A program made the position numbers and the translations under genes. 64,000 bases of DNA from Citrobacter telavivensis (lineage in GTDB: Bacteria > Pseudomonadota > Gammaproteobacteria > Enterobacterales > Enterobacteriaceae): contig CP045205.1 in NCBI GenBank assembly GCA_009363175.1, positions 1,426,001-1,490,000 on the forward strand. Direction: 5' to 3'. The notes beneath the pieces were generated by a model, which saw only the letters and a list, made by a program, of their open reading frames with translations, had not been told where the DNA came from and ran no database searches. Positions within the stretch are counted from its first letter, which is position 1. Each line of letters opens with the position of its first letter. Positions 50,247 through 59,150 of the stretch are shown one piece after another.

Positions 50247-52883
50247 TTAGCGGCACTCCGCCGTGAGCTGAATGAGTCGTTGTTGCTGGTTCTCTGCGGT
50301 CAGGCGGTAATCCGCCACGCAACTGGCGCTCGCAGCGTTCCCCCATTTCACCTGCACCTTTCCCGCCAGCGGCATGCCGCTTAGATAAACCAGACCGTTA
50401 TCGGCGACGATGCTGCCGCTTTTATTGCTGTCAGAAGTGACCATCGCGCCAAACGGAACCGGTTTGCCGTTGTGGATTAGCGTCATCAGCAGTTTCATCC
50501 CGACATGGGCATTAAATTCGGCACGGACGATCGCACCGTGCGTGGGTACGACGTTGATGACGGCATCATCGAGATCAACGTTGTCGGCGAGCGTATTGGT
50601 ATTCAGCGCAACCCTGTTTTCGCGGTATTCGGTGGCGTAAGGCAGGACGGCGTAACCCCGCCAGTCGGTACGGACTCCGGTCTGGTTTTCGACTTTCACG
50701 CCCTCAGCGCCCGGTGCTTTTATTAACACCACCGTGTCATTGAGCGGTTGGCTCAGCGTGACGCCGTTGGCATGCGCCAGTACGCCACCGCTCATCCCGT
50801 AATAGAGCTGTTTGAGACCGTCACTACGGCTGTAACCGACGTTGGCGTTGCCGTAACTGCTGCGGTAGTTCAACGCGGCATAGCCTGTGCTGCCGCTGTT
50901 ACCTTCACCGCCGCCCGCATAGCCGGTTTGCACGCTGTAGCTGAGGTTATTGTCTTCCAGCAAGGTGCCATACAGCCCCGCCAGGTTGGTCATTCGACCG
51001 TTAAGGTCGTTCGACATGCTGTAGCTGGCGCTGGCGTGTCGCCAGACGGACTGGCTGTCCGATCGCAACCAGTGGCTGAAGGGGATATTGACGTTAATCG
51101 CGAGCATCTGATCGCGCCCCTCCTGCCAGGCGTTTTTGGTCAGGCTGTAACTCAGTGTCCAGTTGATATCGTCGATGGCGGTGTTCAACCCAGCCTGCAA
51201 CTGTTCGTCGGCGCTGTCGGTGCCCCAGTATGTCTGGTGGCTTCCGCTCAGATAGAGCGTGGCGGTGCGGCCTAACTGTTGGGTCAGACTCACCTGCACT
51301 TTGCCGCGCTTGTTATAGGCGAGGTTGTAGTAATCCGTGAATTTTGGCTGTACCTGAATGACCCCATCCTGCGTTTCAACGCTATAGCCGCTCATACGAC
51401 GGTAAGTGGTATCGGCAAAGCTAAAATAACCGCGTGTGGAGTAGCGATAGCCCACCAACTGGATGTTCGTGCCAACGTCGCTCAGTGATTTGTTATAGAG
51501 AAAACGTACCGACTGCCCCTGATGTTTGCTGTCATCGGGCAGGGTGGCATTGGCCTGAGTGACATCTACCGACAGCGCCCCCAACACCCCCATATTTTTC
51601 CCCACCCCCAGATTGAAGGCGCGGTAGCGGTCCGCCAGTTGAGTGCCGCCGTACAGGGTCCAGCCTGCCGGAAGGCCGTGGAGTACGGTGCTCTGAAAGA
51701 ACGTCGGTTCTTCCTGCTGATCGTTACCGCTACGGTACTCTCCGGCGGTGACGGCATAACGGGTGTGGCCTTCACGTTGCAGCACCGGAACCGAGGAGTA
51801 AGGAACGGTGAAATTCTGGCTGCTGCCGTCGGTTTCCTTGATGGTGACCTGCAGATCGCCACCGTTACCTGCGGCATAAAGATCGCTAATGGTGAAGGGG
51901 CCGGGCGGTACCGTGCTGTGATAGATCTCATAGCCGTTTTGTTTGATGGAGACCTGTGCCGTACCGCGGGCAATACCGTGGATCACGGGGGCGAAACCTT
52001 TCTGGCTGTCCGGCAGCATATTGTCATCAGAGGCGAGTTGCGCGCCGCGAAAGTTAATACCGTCAAAGACATCGCCGTTGGTATAGCTATCGCCGAGCGT
52101 CAGGCGCGAGCGTAACGGCGTGATATCCCGTTCCAGCCAGGTATTGACGTGCTGCCATGTGTTGTCATTACCAGAAGATCCACCGCCGCTACTGTAGCTC
52201 CACGTGGTATTGTCACGCAGACGCCACGCACCAAGGTTAAGCCCACTTTGCAGGTTCAGATATGCATAATTGCTGCTGCCGCCGATGTCGTTCTGGACAG
52301 TGTTACCTGTGAAGTTGTAGTTCAGTAACCCTGCCGTAATACCGTTATCCCATTGTTCCGGCGGGATGTAGCCCCGCGCCTGATTACCCATAAACGCCTG
52401 AGGGATAGTCAGGTGCAACTGCTGTTGCCCCACGTCTAAACGTGCGGTAGCGTCTTTAATCATCTCCGTTAACGGAACGCAGGCGTCGGTCGCCAGCGCA
52501 TCCATTCCATTCACTGATGCGGTGTTAAGCCCCATCGCCGCGAGTTGTCCACGCGTCAGGCAAGGAGCCAATTCGTGACTGTTTTCGCTGGCATGGAAGG
52601 TGACATCGCGGGTGGTCATATACCCGTCATTCAGCCAGATATCGACGCGGTACGTGCCGGGGGGCAACTCATGCCCTTTCTCAAAACCGGAAAGATCCGC
52701 GACGGCAGATGGATCGTCCGCCAGAAAACGCGGGTTAAAATAGAGCTCTGCCCGCGCGGAAAATGTCTGCAAAACGAGCAGAAGGGCAAGGGCTGTCTGC
52801 GCAATGATGCCTGCCAAACGTGGCGCGTACTGCCGTATACGGCGGGAGCTCAAACGGTCGAGTCCAAATTTCAGATATGACAT
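50247..52883 (-). CDS. fimD: FimD, outer-membrane usher of type 1 fimbriae
   Basis: 878 residues, the length of E. coli FimD as I recall it. A signal peptide ending in FSARAELYFNPRFL is followed by the N-terminal chaperone-binding domain, the beta-barrel with a plug (LPDSQKGFAPVIHGIARGTAQV, PPGPFTISDLYAAG) and two C-terminal domains (VPFGAMVTSDSN onward, ending LTAECR). It is complete, unlike the usher at 28915. GGAGGGA precedes the ATG. It assembles and exports the FimA-FimF-FimG-FimH fibre. Confidence 0.96.
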   Translation of the reverse strand: MSYLKFGLDRLSSRRIRQYAPRLAGIIAQTALALLLVLQTFSARAELYFNPRFLADDPSAVADLSGFEKGHELPPGTYRVDIWLNDGYMTTRDVTFHASENSHELAPCLTRGQLAAMGLNTASVNGMDALATDACVPLTEMIKDATARLDVGQQQLHLTIPQAFMGNQARGYIPPEQWDNGITAGLLNYNFTGNTVQNDIGGSSNYAYLNLQSGLNLGAWRLRDNTTWSYSSGGGSSGNDNTWQHVNTWLERDITPLRSRLTLGDSYTNGDVFDGINFRGAQLASDDNMLPDSQKGFAPVIHGIARGTAQVSIKQNGYEIYHSTVPPGPFTISDLYAAGNGGDLQVTIKETDGSSQNFTVPYSSVPVLQREGHTRYAVTAGEYRSGNDQQEEPTFFQSTVLHGLPAGWTLYGGTQLADRYRAFNLGVGKNMGVLGALSVDVTQANATLPDDSKHQGQSVRFLYNKSLSDVGTNIQLVGYRYSTRGYFSFADTTYRRMSGYSVETQDGVIQVQPKFTDYYNLAYNKRGKVQVSLTQQLGRTATLYLSGSHQTYWGTDSADEQLQAGLNTAIDDINWTLSYSLTKNAWQEGRDQMLAINVNIPFSHWLRSDSQSVWRHASASYSMSNDLNGRMTNLAGLYGTLLEDNNLSYSVQTGYAGGGEGNSGSTGYAALNYRSSYGNANVGYSRSDGLKQLYYGMSGGVLAHANGVTLSQPLNDTVVLIKAPGAEGVKVENQTGVRTDWRGYAVLPYATEYRENRVALNTNTLADNVDLDDAVINVVPTHGAIVRAEFNAHVGMKLLMTLIHNGKPVPFGAMVTSDSNKSGSIVADNGLVYLSGMPLAGKVQVKWGNAASASCVADYRLTAENQQQRLIQLTAECR

Positions 52884-52960
52884 TAGTCCCTCCGGTTCGA
52901 GATCACCCGGCTGTCAGTTCTTTTTTTATTCAGGGATGACGCTGGTTTCCCCGTGCGTTA

Positions 52961-53662
52961 TTACATTGCGCCTTTCATGCGCGGCGTCAGCGCGCCATAG
53001 TCATTAATGGTCTTATAGGTAATTTCGCTGCCTGCATCGGCGGGTAATGCCACGCGGGTTTCGCCCATCGGTGGAACGAGTGCATTTTCCAGCGTTCGGG
53101 TGCCCGCGCTGAGTTCAGTCACCGTCAGGTAGTACGGCGTTGGATTGATCAACGTCAGCGAGCCTGCGCTACGGCGAAAGGTGAGTTTTTCGGGGGCCTG
53201 ATCCGGCGACAGTGCGAGTCCGGCCGGACGGTAATACAGCTTAATGCGGCTGATAATGGCCAACTGTAGGGTGTTGTCGCTGAGCTTCGATTTGTCCATC
53301 GACGGGATCGCTTTGACATTCATCCAGAACAGACTTTCCCGGTCCTGGGGCAACTGATTATTGGTCGCATCGAGAATACGCAAGGTGTTCTCTTTTTTTC
53401 CCTGCATGGCAAACAGTGGCGGGGTAACGACAAAGCGTCCGTCTTTGACGCCCTCGGCATTTTCAACCCATGACTGGAGCAGATACGTACTGTTGTCATC
53501 ATTGTTGGTGACCGCCAGTTGCACCTGTTTTTGACCCGCCGGATAAATCACCCGAGTCGCGCCCAGCGCCACGCCCGCTTCGGCCTGGGTGAAGGATCCC
53601 ATAGCGGTTACCAGCAGCACGCCTGCCAGCAGACGGCGCATCATTGTGCGTGTTTTTTTCAT
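52961..53662 (-). CDS. fimC: FimC, periplasmic chaperone of type 1 fimbriae
   Basis: 233 residues with signal peptide ending QAEAG. The mature protein starts VALGATRVIYPAG and has TPPLFAMQGKKENTLRI, ESLFWMNVKAIPSMDK and RIKLYYRPAGL, the PapD-family landmarks with conserved basic residues for holding subunits. I use the ATG at 53662 (AGGGG before it); an in-frame start seven codons upstream lacks such a site. It delivers subunits to FimD. Confidence 0.94.
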   Translation of the reverse strand: MKKTRTMMRRLLAGVLLVTAMGSFTQAEAGVALGATRVIYPAGQKQVQLAVTNNDDNSTYLLQSWVENAEGVKDGRFVVTPPLFAMQGKKENTLRILDATNNQLPQDRESLFWMNVKAIPSMDKSKLSDNTLQLAIISRIKLYYRPAGLALSPDQAPEKLTFRRSAGSLTLINPTPYYLTVTELSAGTRTLENALVPPMGETRVALPADAGSEITYKTINDYGALTPRMKGAM

Positions 53663-53718
53663 GTTTACCCCTGTTGTTCTCACCGTTATTTCCTGTATTC
53701 GATATCTCTGCGGGTTAA

Positions 53719-54258
53719 TTACTGGTAGGTCAAAGAGAACCAGGCCTGTGCGTTGGCGGTTCCTCCGGTGACCTGACGTCCGGTAGAACGATATTTCGCT
53801 ACGAAATGCAGTGTGGTTGGCCCGCTGTAGAGGCGCGATCCGCTAACCGGTGGAAGGTTAAGAGGAAGTTGGCTGCCTTCTTGATCAAATAACGCTATCC
53901 CAATACCGGTGGCGATCCCTGGCCCTTCTCCCACGGAGAGGACATCGGGGTTTTTCCCATCGGCAATGCCATGAAACGTCACCCCGACACGTTGGCTTAC
54001 GGCTGTATTGCACTCCTGGAGATGAATGTCGAAAGGGACAGGGTTGGCATCTTCCCCTGCCGCATGAAATCGATTGCTGCTGATCTGCCCCATTTGCACG
54101 GTCATCTGACGATCGCCTGCCTCAACACGGCAGGATTCGGCAATGATGACGCCCTGGAAACGCATGCTTCCGCCGGGCAACGTGACATTCCACTTGTTTC
54201 CAGCCAGCGCGCAGGCGGGGAGTAAAAGCATCAGCAGTCCTGATTTCATCCTGTGCAT
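53719..54258 (-). CDS. fimI: FimI, fimbrial subunit-like protein
   Basis: 179 residues with a short signal peptide (MHRMKSGLLMLLLPACALAG). Pilin pattern with cysteines in ESCRVEA and LQECNTA and terminal WFSLTYQ. Lies between fimA and fimC as in E. coli, where FimI is thought to end the rod at the usher. The ATG at 54258 follows GAGGTGATAACG; a longer upstream frame is not needed. Confidence 0.9.
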   Translation of the reverse strand: MHRMKSGLLMLLLPACALAGNKWNVTLPGGSMRFQGVIIAESCRVEAGDRQMTVQMGQISSNRFHAAGEDANPVPFDIHLQECNTAVSQRVGVTFHGIADGKNPDVLSVGEGPGIATGIGIALFDQEGSQLPLNLPPVSGSRLYSGPTTLHFVAKYRSTGRQVTGGTANAQAWFSLTYQ

Positions 54259-54326
54259 CGTTATCACCTCAGTCCCATTGCGGATAACAGGCCGTCCTGG
54301 CCCCATTCGCTTCCCTGCCTGATGAA

Positions 54327-54875
54327 TTACTGGTATTGAACTTTGAAGGTGGCGTCAGCGTTAGCAGTACCGGCTGTTGCTGCGCCCGTTGCAAAGTAAC
54401 GGGCCTGGAACGGGATGATGTTGGTGCCATCGTTCAGGGTTGTCGCGGCGCTAAAGGTTGCGCCGTCCAGCGCCAGTGGGGTGCCTTTGTTGTCGAGGAT
54501 CTGGACGCCAACGTTGGTGGCGCTACCGGCTGCGGAGCTCTGCAACGCCAGTACGGTGTTATTGGTGGTATCAATCGCCGTGCCAGAGAAAGCCACAGAG
54601 GCTTTGGTTGATACGCTGGTATCACAGTCATCAAGCTGAATGTTGAAACCGACGGAAGAACTGGTACTGCCCGCCGTCGCCAGTTTTGCCGAGCGAACCT
54701 GACCAAGCTGTACGGTTTGATCGACAGAACCGGCATCGACGGCGCAGGCGGCGTTAACGACTTCCCCTTTAAAATGCACTGTACCGCCGTTTACCGTGGT
54801 GGTATCGGCCAGAGCCGCCGCGGAAGCCAGAGACAGAGCTGACATAGCAACGATAGCCAGTGTTTTAATTTTCAT
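54327..54875 (-). CDS. fimA: FimA, major type 1 fimbrial rod subunit
   Basis: 182 residues. Signal peptide MKIKTLAIVAMSALSLASAA ends near ALA. The mature protein is classic FimA: GGTVHFKGEVVNAACAVDAGS, the second cysteine in LDDCDTSV and the terminal DATFKVQYQ. The ATG at 54875 follows AAAGGAAAACAGC. Its promoter lies in the invertible fimS element upstream, which in this sequence faces the other way, so fimA would be silent in this state. Confidence 0.96.
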   Translation of the reverse strand: MKIKTLAIVAMSALSLASAAALADTTTVNGGTVHFKGEVVNAACAVDAGSVDQTVQLGQVRSAKLATAGSTSSSVGFNIQLDDCDTSVSTKASVAFSGTAIDTTNNTVLALQSSAAGSATNVGVQILDNKGTPLALDGATFSAATTLNDGTNIIPFQARYFATGAATAGTANADATFKVQYQ

Positions 54876-55004
54876 GCTGTTTTCCTTTAAACAATATCGA
54901 TATAACGAACCCAAATGGGCAGTCGTTATGCCTTCCAGGCATTCCATGTTTCAACAGAATGGTACGACTGCCGGTTCTGCACAGTTTTCGCCCAACGAAT
55001 GAGA

Positions 55005-55016
55005 CAATTGGGGCCA
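55005..55016 (+). repeat. fimS inverted repeat, fimA side
   Basis: CAATTGGGGCCA. It is the exact reverse complement of 55314-55325 and the site of FimB/FimE strand exchange. Confidence 0.93.
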
Positions 55017-55273
55017 TTTTGACTCATTGGGATAAATGTCTTGAAATGGCGCTAATTTTTTTATTTGTTGGATTTTTATGTTTTCTTTTTGTGCTTTATA
55101 AATACAAAAAACTGCATTGTGATTTTTAACAGGCGGACGGATACAGGGCAGGGTTCAGAGGGCGAAATCCCAAAAGTCTTTAAACGCGGAGGTGGGTGAG
55201 AAAAAATATTGAGGATAATGCTATTCTAATCAACGAGATAATTAGTGATTTTTGATAATGCTCAACTTGTTAG

Positions 55274-55303
55274 TTGCAAAGCTTTACGCATTTTTTTTAT
55301 GAT
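55274..55303 (+). promoter_or_regulatory. fimA promoter inside fimS, pointing away from fimA
   Basis: TTGCAA (55274-55279), 18 bp, TATGAT (55298-55303). The -10 hexamer and the following ATATAAACAGTTTGGCC match the E. coli fimA promoter end as I recall it. In this orientation transcription runs on the plus strand towards the fimE 3' end. Confidence 0.75.
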
Positions 55304-55313
55304 ATAAACAGTT

Positions 55314-55325
55314 TGGCCCCAATTG
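55314..55325 (-). repeat. fimS inverted repeat, fimE side
   Basis: TGGCCCCAATTG, reverse complement of 55005-55016. Confidence 0.93.
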
Positions 55326-55369
55326 ACCTATTCATGCAAAGACTTCCCTTTCTATATCAATAAGTTATC

Positions 55370-55966
55370 TTATTTCTTTTTCTCCTGTGAAATGACTTCT
55401 AACAGACTGCTCCTCTCCCATAATCCGGCAAAACGTGCGGCGTTGCTGGCGGTGTAACGGACGGTATGGCGAATATTACGGTGGCCAAGATAATCCTGAA
55501 TCAGGCGCGTATCTGCCCCCCTTTCGGCAAGTTCATAACCGCAGGCGTGACGTAACATATGGGGATGGGTATGGGTGACGGTTCCGGCATCAATGCCTGC
55601 AGCCCGAATAATACGATACGCTTGTTGGCGAGAAAGCGGTGTCCCCCGGCGGGAGATAAACACGGCGTCAGTCCGACTTGCGCCTCTCCAGTCTGCTCGC
55701 GCCTGACTCCAGCGTTCAACGGCCTCACGCTCATCAAAACGCAGTGGATGGATGGTGGAAAAACCGTTTTTTAGTCGACGGATATTGATTCGTCCCTCGT
55801 TAAGATCGAAGTCGCGGTAATGCAGATCGAGGAGTTCACTGATGCGCATACCGTGACGGAATGCCAGTAAAATAAGGCAATAATCTCGCTCCCCGGTCGC
55901 GCCATGCCGGGCGGCCAACATCATAGCGTGTACTTCTTTGCCGGTAAGATAACGACGTCGATTCAC
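55370..55966 (-). CDS. fimE: FimE, tyrosine recombinase (ON-to-OFF)
   Basis: 198 residues, nearly identical in layout to E. coli FimE: start MNRRRYLTGKEVHAMM, catalytic Arg41 (HGMRISE), His136 and Arg139 (HPHMLRHACG), His162 (GHRN) and Tyr171 (RYTASN). All five catalytic residues are present. In E. coli FimE turns the fimS switch mainly from ON to OFF. It ends only about 45 bp from the fimS repeat, so the outward-facing OFF-state promoter could make antisense RNA across it. Confidence 0.95.
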   Translation of the reverse strand: MNRRRYLTGKEVHAMMLAARHGATGERDYCLILLAFRHGMRISELLDLHYRDFDLNEGRINIRRLKNGFSTIHPLRFDEREAVERWSQARADWRGASRTDAVFISRRGTPLSRQQAYRIIRAAGIDAGTVTHTHPHMLRHACGYELAERGADTRLIQDYLGHRNIRHTVRYTASNAARFAGLWERSSLLEVISQEKKK

Positions 55967-56434
55967 AATACATTACTCCTGAAATATGTTTCTGATAGTG
56001 AACGCCTGTAGCCAACATCATGCGATTAAAAAATAATCTGCGATGTTAAAGGCATATTATATTTAGGGGATTAATCACAGTTTGTGATTACATCACTTTT
56101 ACACACGCAGCTATTATTGCTACATGATAAATCTTATTTTTATTGATTTTATCAGGTGCGACAATAGCGTCTGTGGTAGACAAAGTCAGGTGTATAAATT
56201 TAAAAGAAAAATAGTTACAGACGGTAGTGATTCCAGCGAAGGTTTGTTTGATGAAACGTTAACTTTGGTAAAAGACATATCATTGTTAATTACAGGGATA
56301 TAATAAAATTGTTTAATTTTAATGCAAATAAAGATATGCGTGAATAATAAGCATAATAAACATAAGGTTAAATATTATTAATGTCTCGTAGGCCACGGGG
56401 TTGTTTTTTAACACCATCCATGGCGTTGAAAATG
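55967..56434. other. AT-rich fimB-fimE intergenic region
   Basis: 468 bp, very AT-rich, of about the size of the E. coli fimB-fimE gap. It should contain the fimE promoter. I find no open frame and no clear hairpin. Confidence 0.5.
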
Positions 56435-57040
56435 TCACAGTGAAATAGCATTATGCTGTTTGAGTTTAGCGTCATCCCAGATACCGTAAAATCGACCTGC
56501 ATTACTGGCAGTGTACCAGACGGTATGGCGAATGTTACGGTGCCCCAGGTAATCCTGGATGAGACGGGTGTCGATCCCCATATTGGCTAACGCAAAACCG
56601 CAAGAGTGACGAAGCATATGTGGATGAATTTCAAGCGGGAGTCCTGCGTGATCGCCCGAGGCTGAAATGATTTGATAAAACTGTTGGCGAGAAAGAGGAT
56701 TCCCTTTTCTTGATAAAAATAACCACTCACTGTTGGAATCGGGATAGGTGGCACGAATAACCAACCAGTTCTTTAATGCCTGAATTTCTTCACTTAATAA
56801 TGGATGCGTTGTCGAAAACCCCTTTTTCAGACGGTGAATATAAATGCATCGTGATTTGATATCAATATCTGAAATTTGCAGGCGACAGATTTCGCTGGCG
56901 CGAAATCCATGAATAAAACACAGTAATGTCAGACAGTAATTGCGGGTAGCGTTTGGTCCGGTATTTGCTGCTTTGAGAAGCGACTCTATTTCATTTTGAG
57001 TCAAAAAATTCCTCTTCTTATTATCTGCGCTGTTTTTCAT
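56435..57040 (-). CDS. fimB: FimB, tyrosine recombinase (bidirectional)
   Basis: 201 residues matching E. coli FimB: KADNKKRNFLT-like start (MKNSADNKKRNFLTQ), Arg47 (HGFRASE), His141 and Arg144 (HMLRHSCG), His167 and Tyr176 (WYTASN). FimB inverts fimS in both directions. The frame is open 83 codons further upstream, but the extension has no match to the family, and GGGAA lies before the ATG at 57040. Confidence 0.95.
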   Translation of the reverse strand: MKNSADNKKRNFLTQNEIESLLKAANTGPNATRNYCLTLLCFIHGFRASEICRLQISDIDIKSRCIYIHRLKKGFSTTHPLLSEEIQALKNWLVIRATYPDSNSEWLFLSRKGNPLSRQQFYQIISASGDHAGLPLEIHPHMLRHSCGFALANMGIDTRLIQDYLGHRNIRHTVWYTASNAGRFYGIWDDAKLKQHNAISL

Positions 57041-57882
57041 TAGGTTCCCTTTTGATTGCAGGTGTGCACTCATTCTGCTGATTCCCATTAATCCAATGGT
57101 CTTATCCGGTTTTAGCTCATTATTTATTAGTACAGCACGGTAGGCGTAAATCGTATACAACACCGCTACGTCACAGAAAGACTTAACCGGATAATGAAAA
57201 TGGCTGTATGTTGTTACGTCATAACGTCGTGCCATTATCGACTGGTAGCCTCCTCTTATCTTGTGCTCGGGGTTATCTTGCTGAATCAAAAAAATTTATT
57301 GCTGCTCTAAGATCGAGTCCATTCTGGAACATCCTGAATGATGTGCAAGGGACTTCGCTGAAGGCGGAGAACAACATAACAACCTCGCTAGCATTCACTG
57401 TAGAACTACAACAATGAGTAAACAATACTGCAAAAATCACAGAGAGAATAGTCATAATAGGTATGACAACCGCGTTAAGAGATGTGCCGGGTATTTAACC
57501 GGGAGCAAAATGCTCCCGGTTTATCATGCGAAAGGTGCAATGATACGGGTATATTTGACTGACAGGGGCGGGTGGTGAAATTAGAATACAAATGTGATGA
57601 AATATTTTGCGACAAATAAAACGTGAGCGGCGGAATAATAACGCTTGAAATTACTCTTGTCCGGACAAAGGTGTTTACGGGTAGCGTTCTAAAGAGACAC
57701 CGCAGTTTTCTGATATTGTATTGCTGCTGACATTACGCCTCATTTTGGTAATTACTGGAACTCACATGATCGGTACTTTCTTTTTTCAGTCTGACATAGT
57801 GTATTGCGTCCCTTTGAATTATGCTGTTCCGACATTGCGTTACTGAAGATTTACGGATTGGGTGATGACTGAAGGAAATTAT
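57041..57882. other. Gene-free region upstream of fimB and of the LOG gene
   Basis: About 840 bp between divergent genes. E. coli fimB has a long distant control region here too. Apart from the hairpin at 57497-57521 I see no convincing gene: a 60-codon minus-strand frame at 57273-57455 has a hydrophobic start but no ribosome site. Confidence 0.45.
57497..57521. terminator. Strong hairpin in the region upstream of fimB
   Basis: AACCGGGAGC (57497-57506) pairs perfectly with GCTCCCGGTT (57512-57521) around AAAAT. Read on the plus strand it ends GGTTTATC. No gene ends just before it on either strand, so it may mark a lost gene or insulate fimB. Confidence 0.55.
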
Positions 57883-58458
57883 ATGAAGTCTATCGGTATT
57901 TTTTGCGGTTCATCTGAAGGTCATGCTCCTGTTTACATGCAGGCCGCGCGCGAAGCCGGAACCTTTCTGGCCCAGGCTGGACTGGGTATTGTTTTTGGTG
58001 GTGGTCGGGTTGGATTGATGGGGGCCGTGGCGGATTCTGCCCTGCAACACGGTGGGCACGTGACGGGGGTGATCCCCGTGTCTTTGCTTGAACGTGAAAT
58101 TGCGCATACCGGGCTGACAGATTTGCAGGTCGTTGAGAATATGCACCAGCGTAAAGATCGCATGGCGGCGCTGTCTTCTGCTTTTATCGCCTTACCCGGC
58201 GGGGCTGGCACCCTGGAAGAGATTTTTGAGCAGTGGACGTGGGGGCAACTGGGCATCCATAACAAGCCCTGCGCGTTTTATAACATGAACGATTTTTACC
58301 AACCGTTGCAGGCCATGGTACAGAAGATGGCCGATGAAGGTTTTATGAAGCAGAGCTACGTGGATATGCTGTTTTTCTCCGATTCCTTGCCGGAAATTGT
58401 TGAGTATTTTGCGACGTATACGCCGCCCGCTTCCAAGTGGACGGCGAGCCGGAATTAA
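57883..58458 (+). CDS. LOG family protein (TIGR00730, lysine decarboxylase-like Rossmann fold)
   Basis: 191 residues. Starts IGIFCGSSEGHAPVYMQAAREAG and has the family signature PGGAGTLEEIFEQWTWGQLG (near residues 100-120), which forms the nucleotide-monophosphate site. Characterised members cleave nucleoside 5'-monophosphates to base and ribose phosphate (cytokinin-activating LOG enzymes, and PpnN in bacteria). The lysine decarboxylase label often given is historical. The ATG at 57883 follows AAGGAA; an ATG 21 bases earlier is in frame. Single gene. Confidence 0.9.
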   Translation: MKSIGIFCGSSEGHAPVYMQAAREAGTFLAQAGLGIVFGGGRVGLMGAVADSALQHGGHVTGVIPVSLLEREIAHTGLTDLQVVENMHQRKDRMAALSSAFIALPGGAGTLEEIFEQWTWGQLGIHNKPCAFYNMNDFYQPLQAMVQKMADEGFMKQSYVDMLFFSDSLPEIVEYFATYTPPASKWTASRN

Positions 58459-58625
58459 GGCTGTGACAGCCCATCAGCCAAACGCCTTCTCAGCGTTGAG
58501 TTCCCTGGGAAGGCGTGCGATGAGCGTTAAAAGATATTTACAGGATAAATGTAAGTACGTAGTGTCTTCAGGGATGTCCTGGCACCGCTGACGCGGGCAA
58601 AAACGGTAAGGAAACAGGAGAACGG

Positions 58626-59150
58626 ATGAAATTTATCGCCACCTTAACCGGGCAACACATTGACTACAGCGATATTCGACCGGAACATATCGTGATTGAA
58701 GACATCGCTGTGGCACTGTCGAACATCTGTCGCTTTGCCGGACATGTGCCTGAATTTTACAGCGTCGCCCAGCACGTGGTTCTGTGCAGCCAGTTAACAC
58801 CGCCAGAGTTTGCGCTTGAAGCGCTGCTGCACGATGCCGCTGAGGCCTATTGCCAGGATCTTCCCTCGCCGCTAAAGCGTTTGCTTCCTGAGTACAAAGA
58901 GATTGAAGCGCGGCTGGACAACGCCATTCGTCAGCGTTTTCATCTTCCTCTCACGCCGAGCAAGGTGATCAAGCAGGTGGATCTGATGGTGCTGGCGACC
59001 GAGCGGCGCGATCTCAAGTTGGATCCCGGAAATGACTGGCCGATGCTGGCAGGCGTGTCGCCCACGACGCGGCTGACCGTCAATCCGCTGATGCCACGGC
59101 AGGCGCGAGCGCTTTTTTTATCCCGCTTTCAGGAACTGACAACGGGTTAA
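58626..59150 (+). CDS. HD-domain phosphohydrolase (YfdR-like)
   Basis: 174 residues. The HD pair is His69-Asp70 in ALLHDAAEAY, with a preceding histidine in YSVAQHVV and a later Asp in VDLMVLATERRDL, as in small nucleotidohydrolases such as YfdR and YfbR. The N-terminus (MKFIATLTGQHIDYSDIRPEHI) is typical of the YfdR/phage HD group, which includes many prophage-borne genes. AGGAGA precedes the ATG. Its stop overlaps the stop of the convergent gene in TTAA. Probable substrate: a (deoxy)nucleotide. Confidence 0.85.
   Translation: MKFIATLTGQHIDYSDIRPEHIVIEDIAVALSNICRFAGHVPEFYSVAQHVVLCSQLTPPEFALEALLHDAAEAYCQDLPSPLKRLLPEYKEIEARLDNAIRQRFHLPLTPSKVIKQVDLMVLATERRDLKLDPGNDWPMLAGVSPTTRLTVNPLMPRQARALFLSRFQELTTG

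Larger units (their letters stand above)
55005..55325. other. fimS: fimS, invertible promoter element of type 1 fimbriae (OFF orientation)
   Basis: Perfect 12-bp inverted repeats CAATTGGGGCCA (55005-55016) and TGGCCCCAATTG (55314-55325) bound the element and contain the E. coli core TTGGGGCCA. From core to core it spans 315 bp, against 314 bp in E. coli. It lies between fimE and fimA with both recombinase genes adjacent. The promoter-like end (TATGATATAAACAGTTTGGCC) is next to fimE and reads toward it, away from fimA, while the fimA-proximal end carries CCATTTTGACTCAT, the opposite end of the E. coli element. This is the phase-OFF arrangement. Confidence 0.93.

Noticed and set aside
57273..57455. 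A 60-codon minus-strand frame with a hydrophobic start upstream of fimB
   Set aside because: It resembles a small secreted or Hok-like peptide only in hydrophobicity, has no ribosome site, and overlaps the open extension ahead of fimB.
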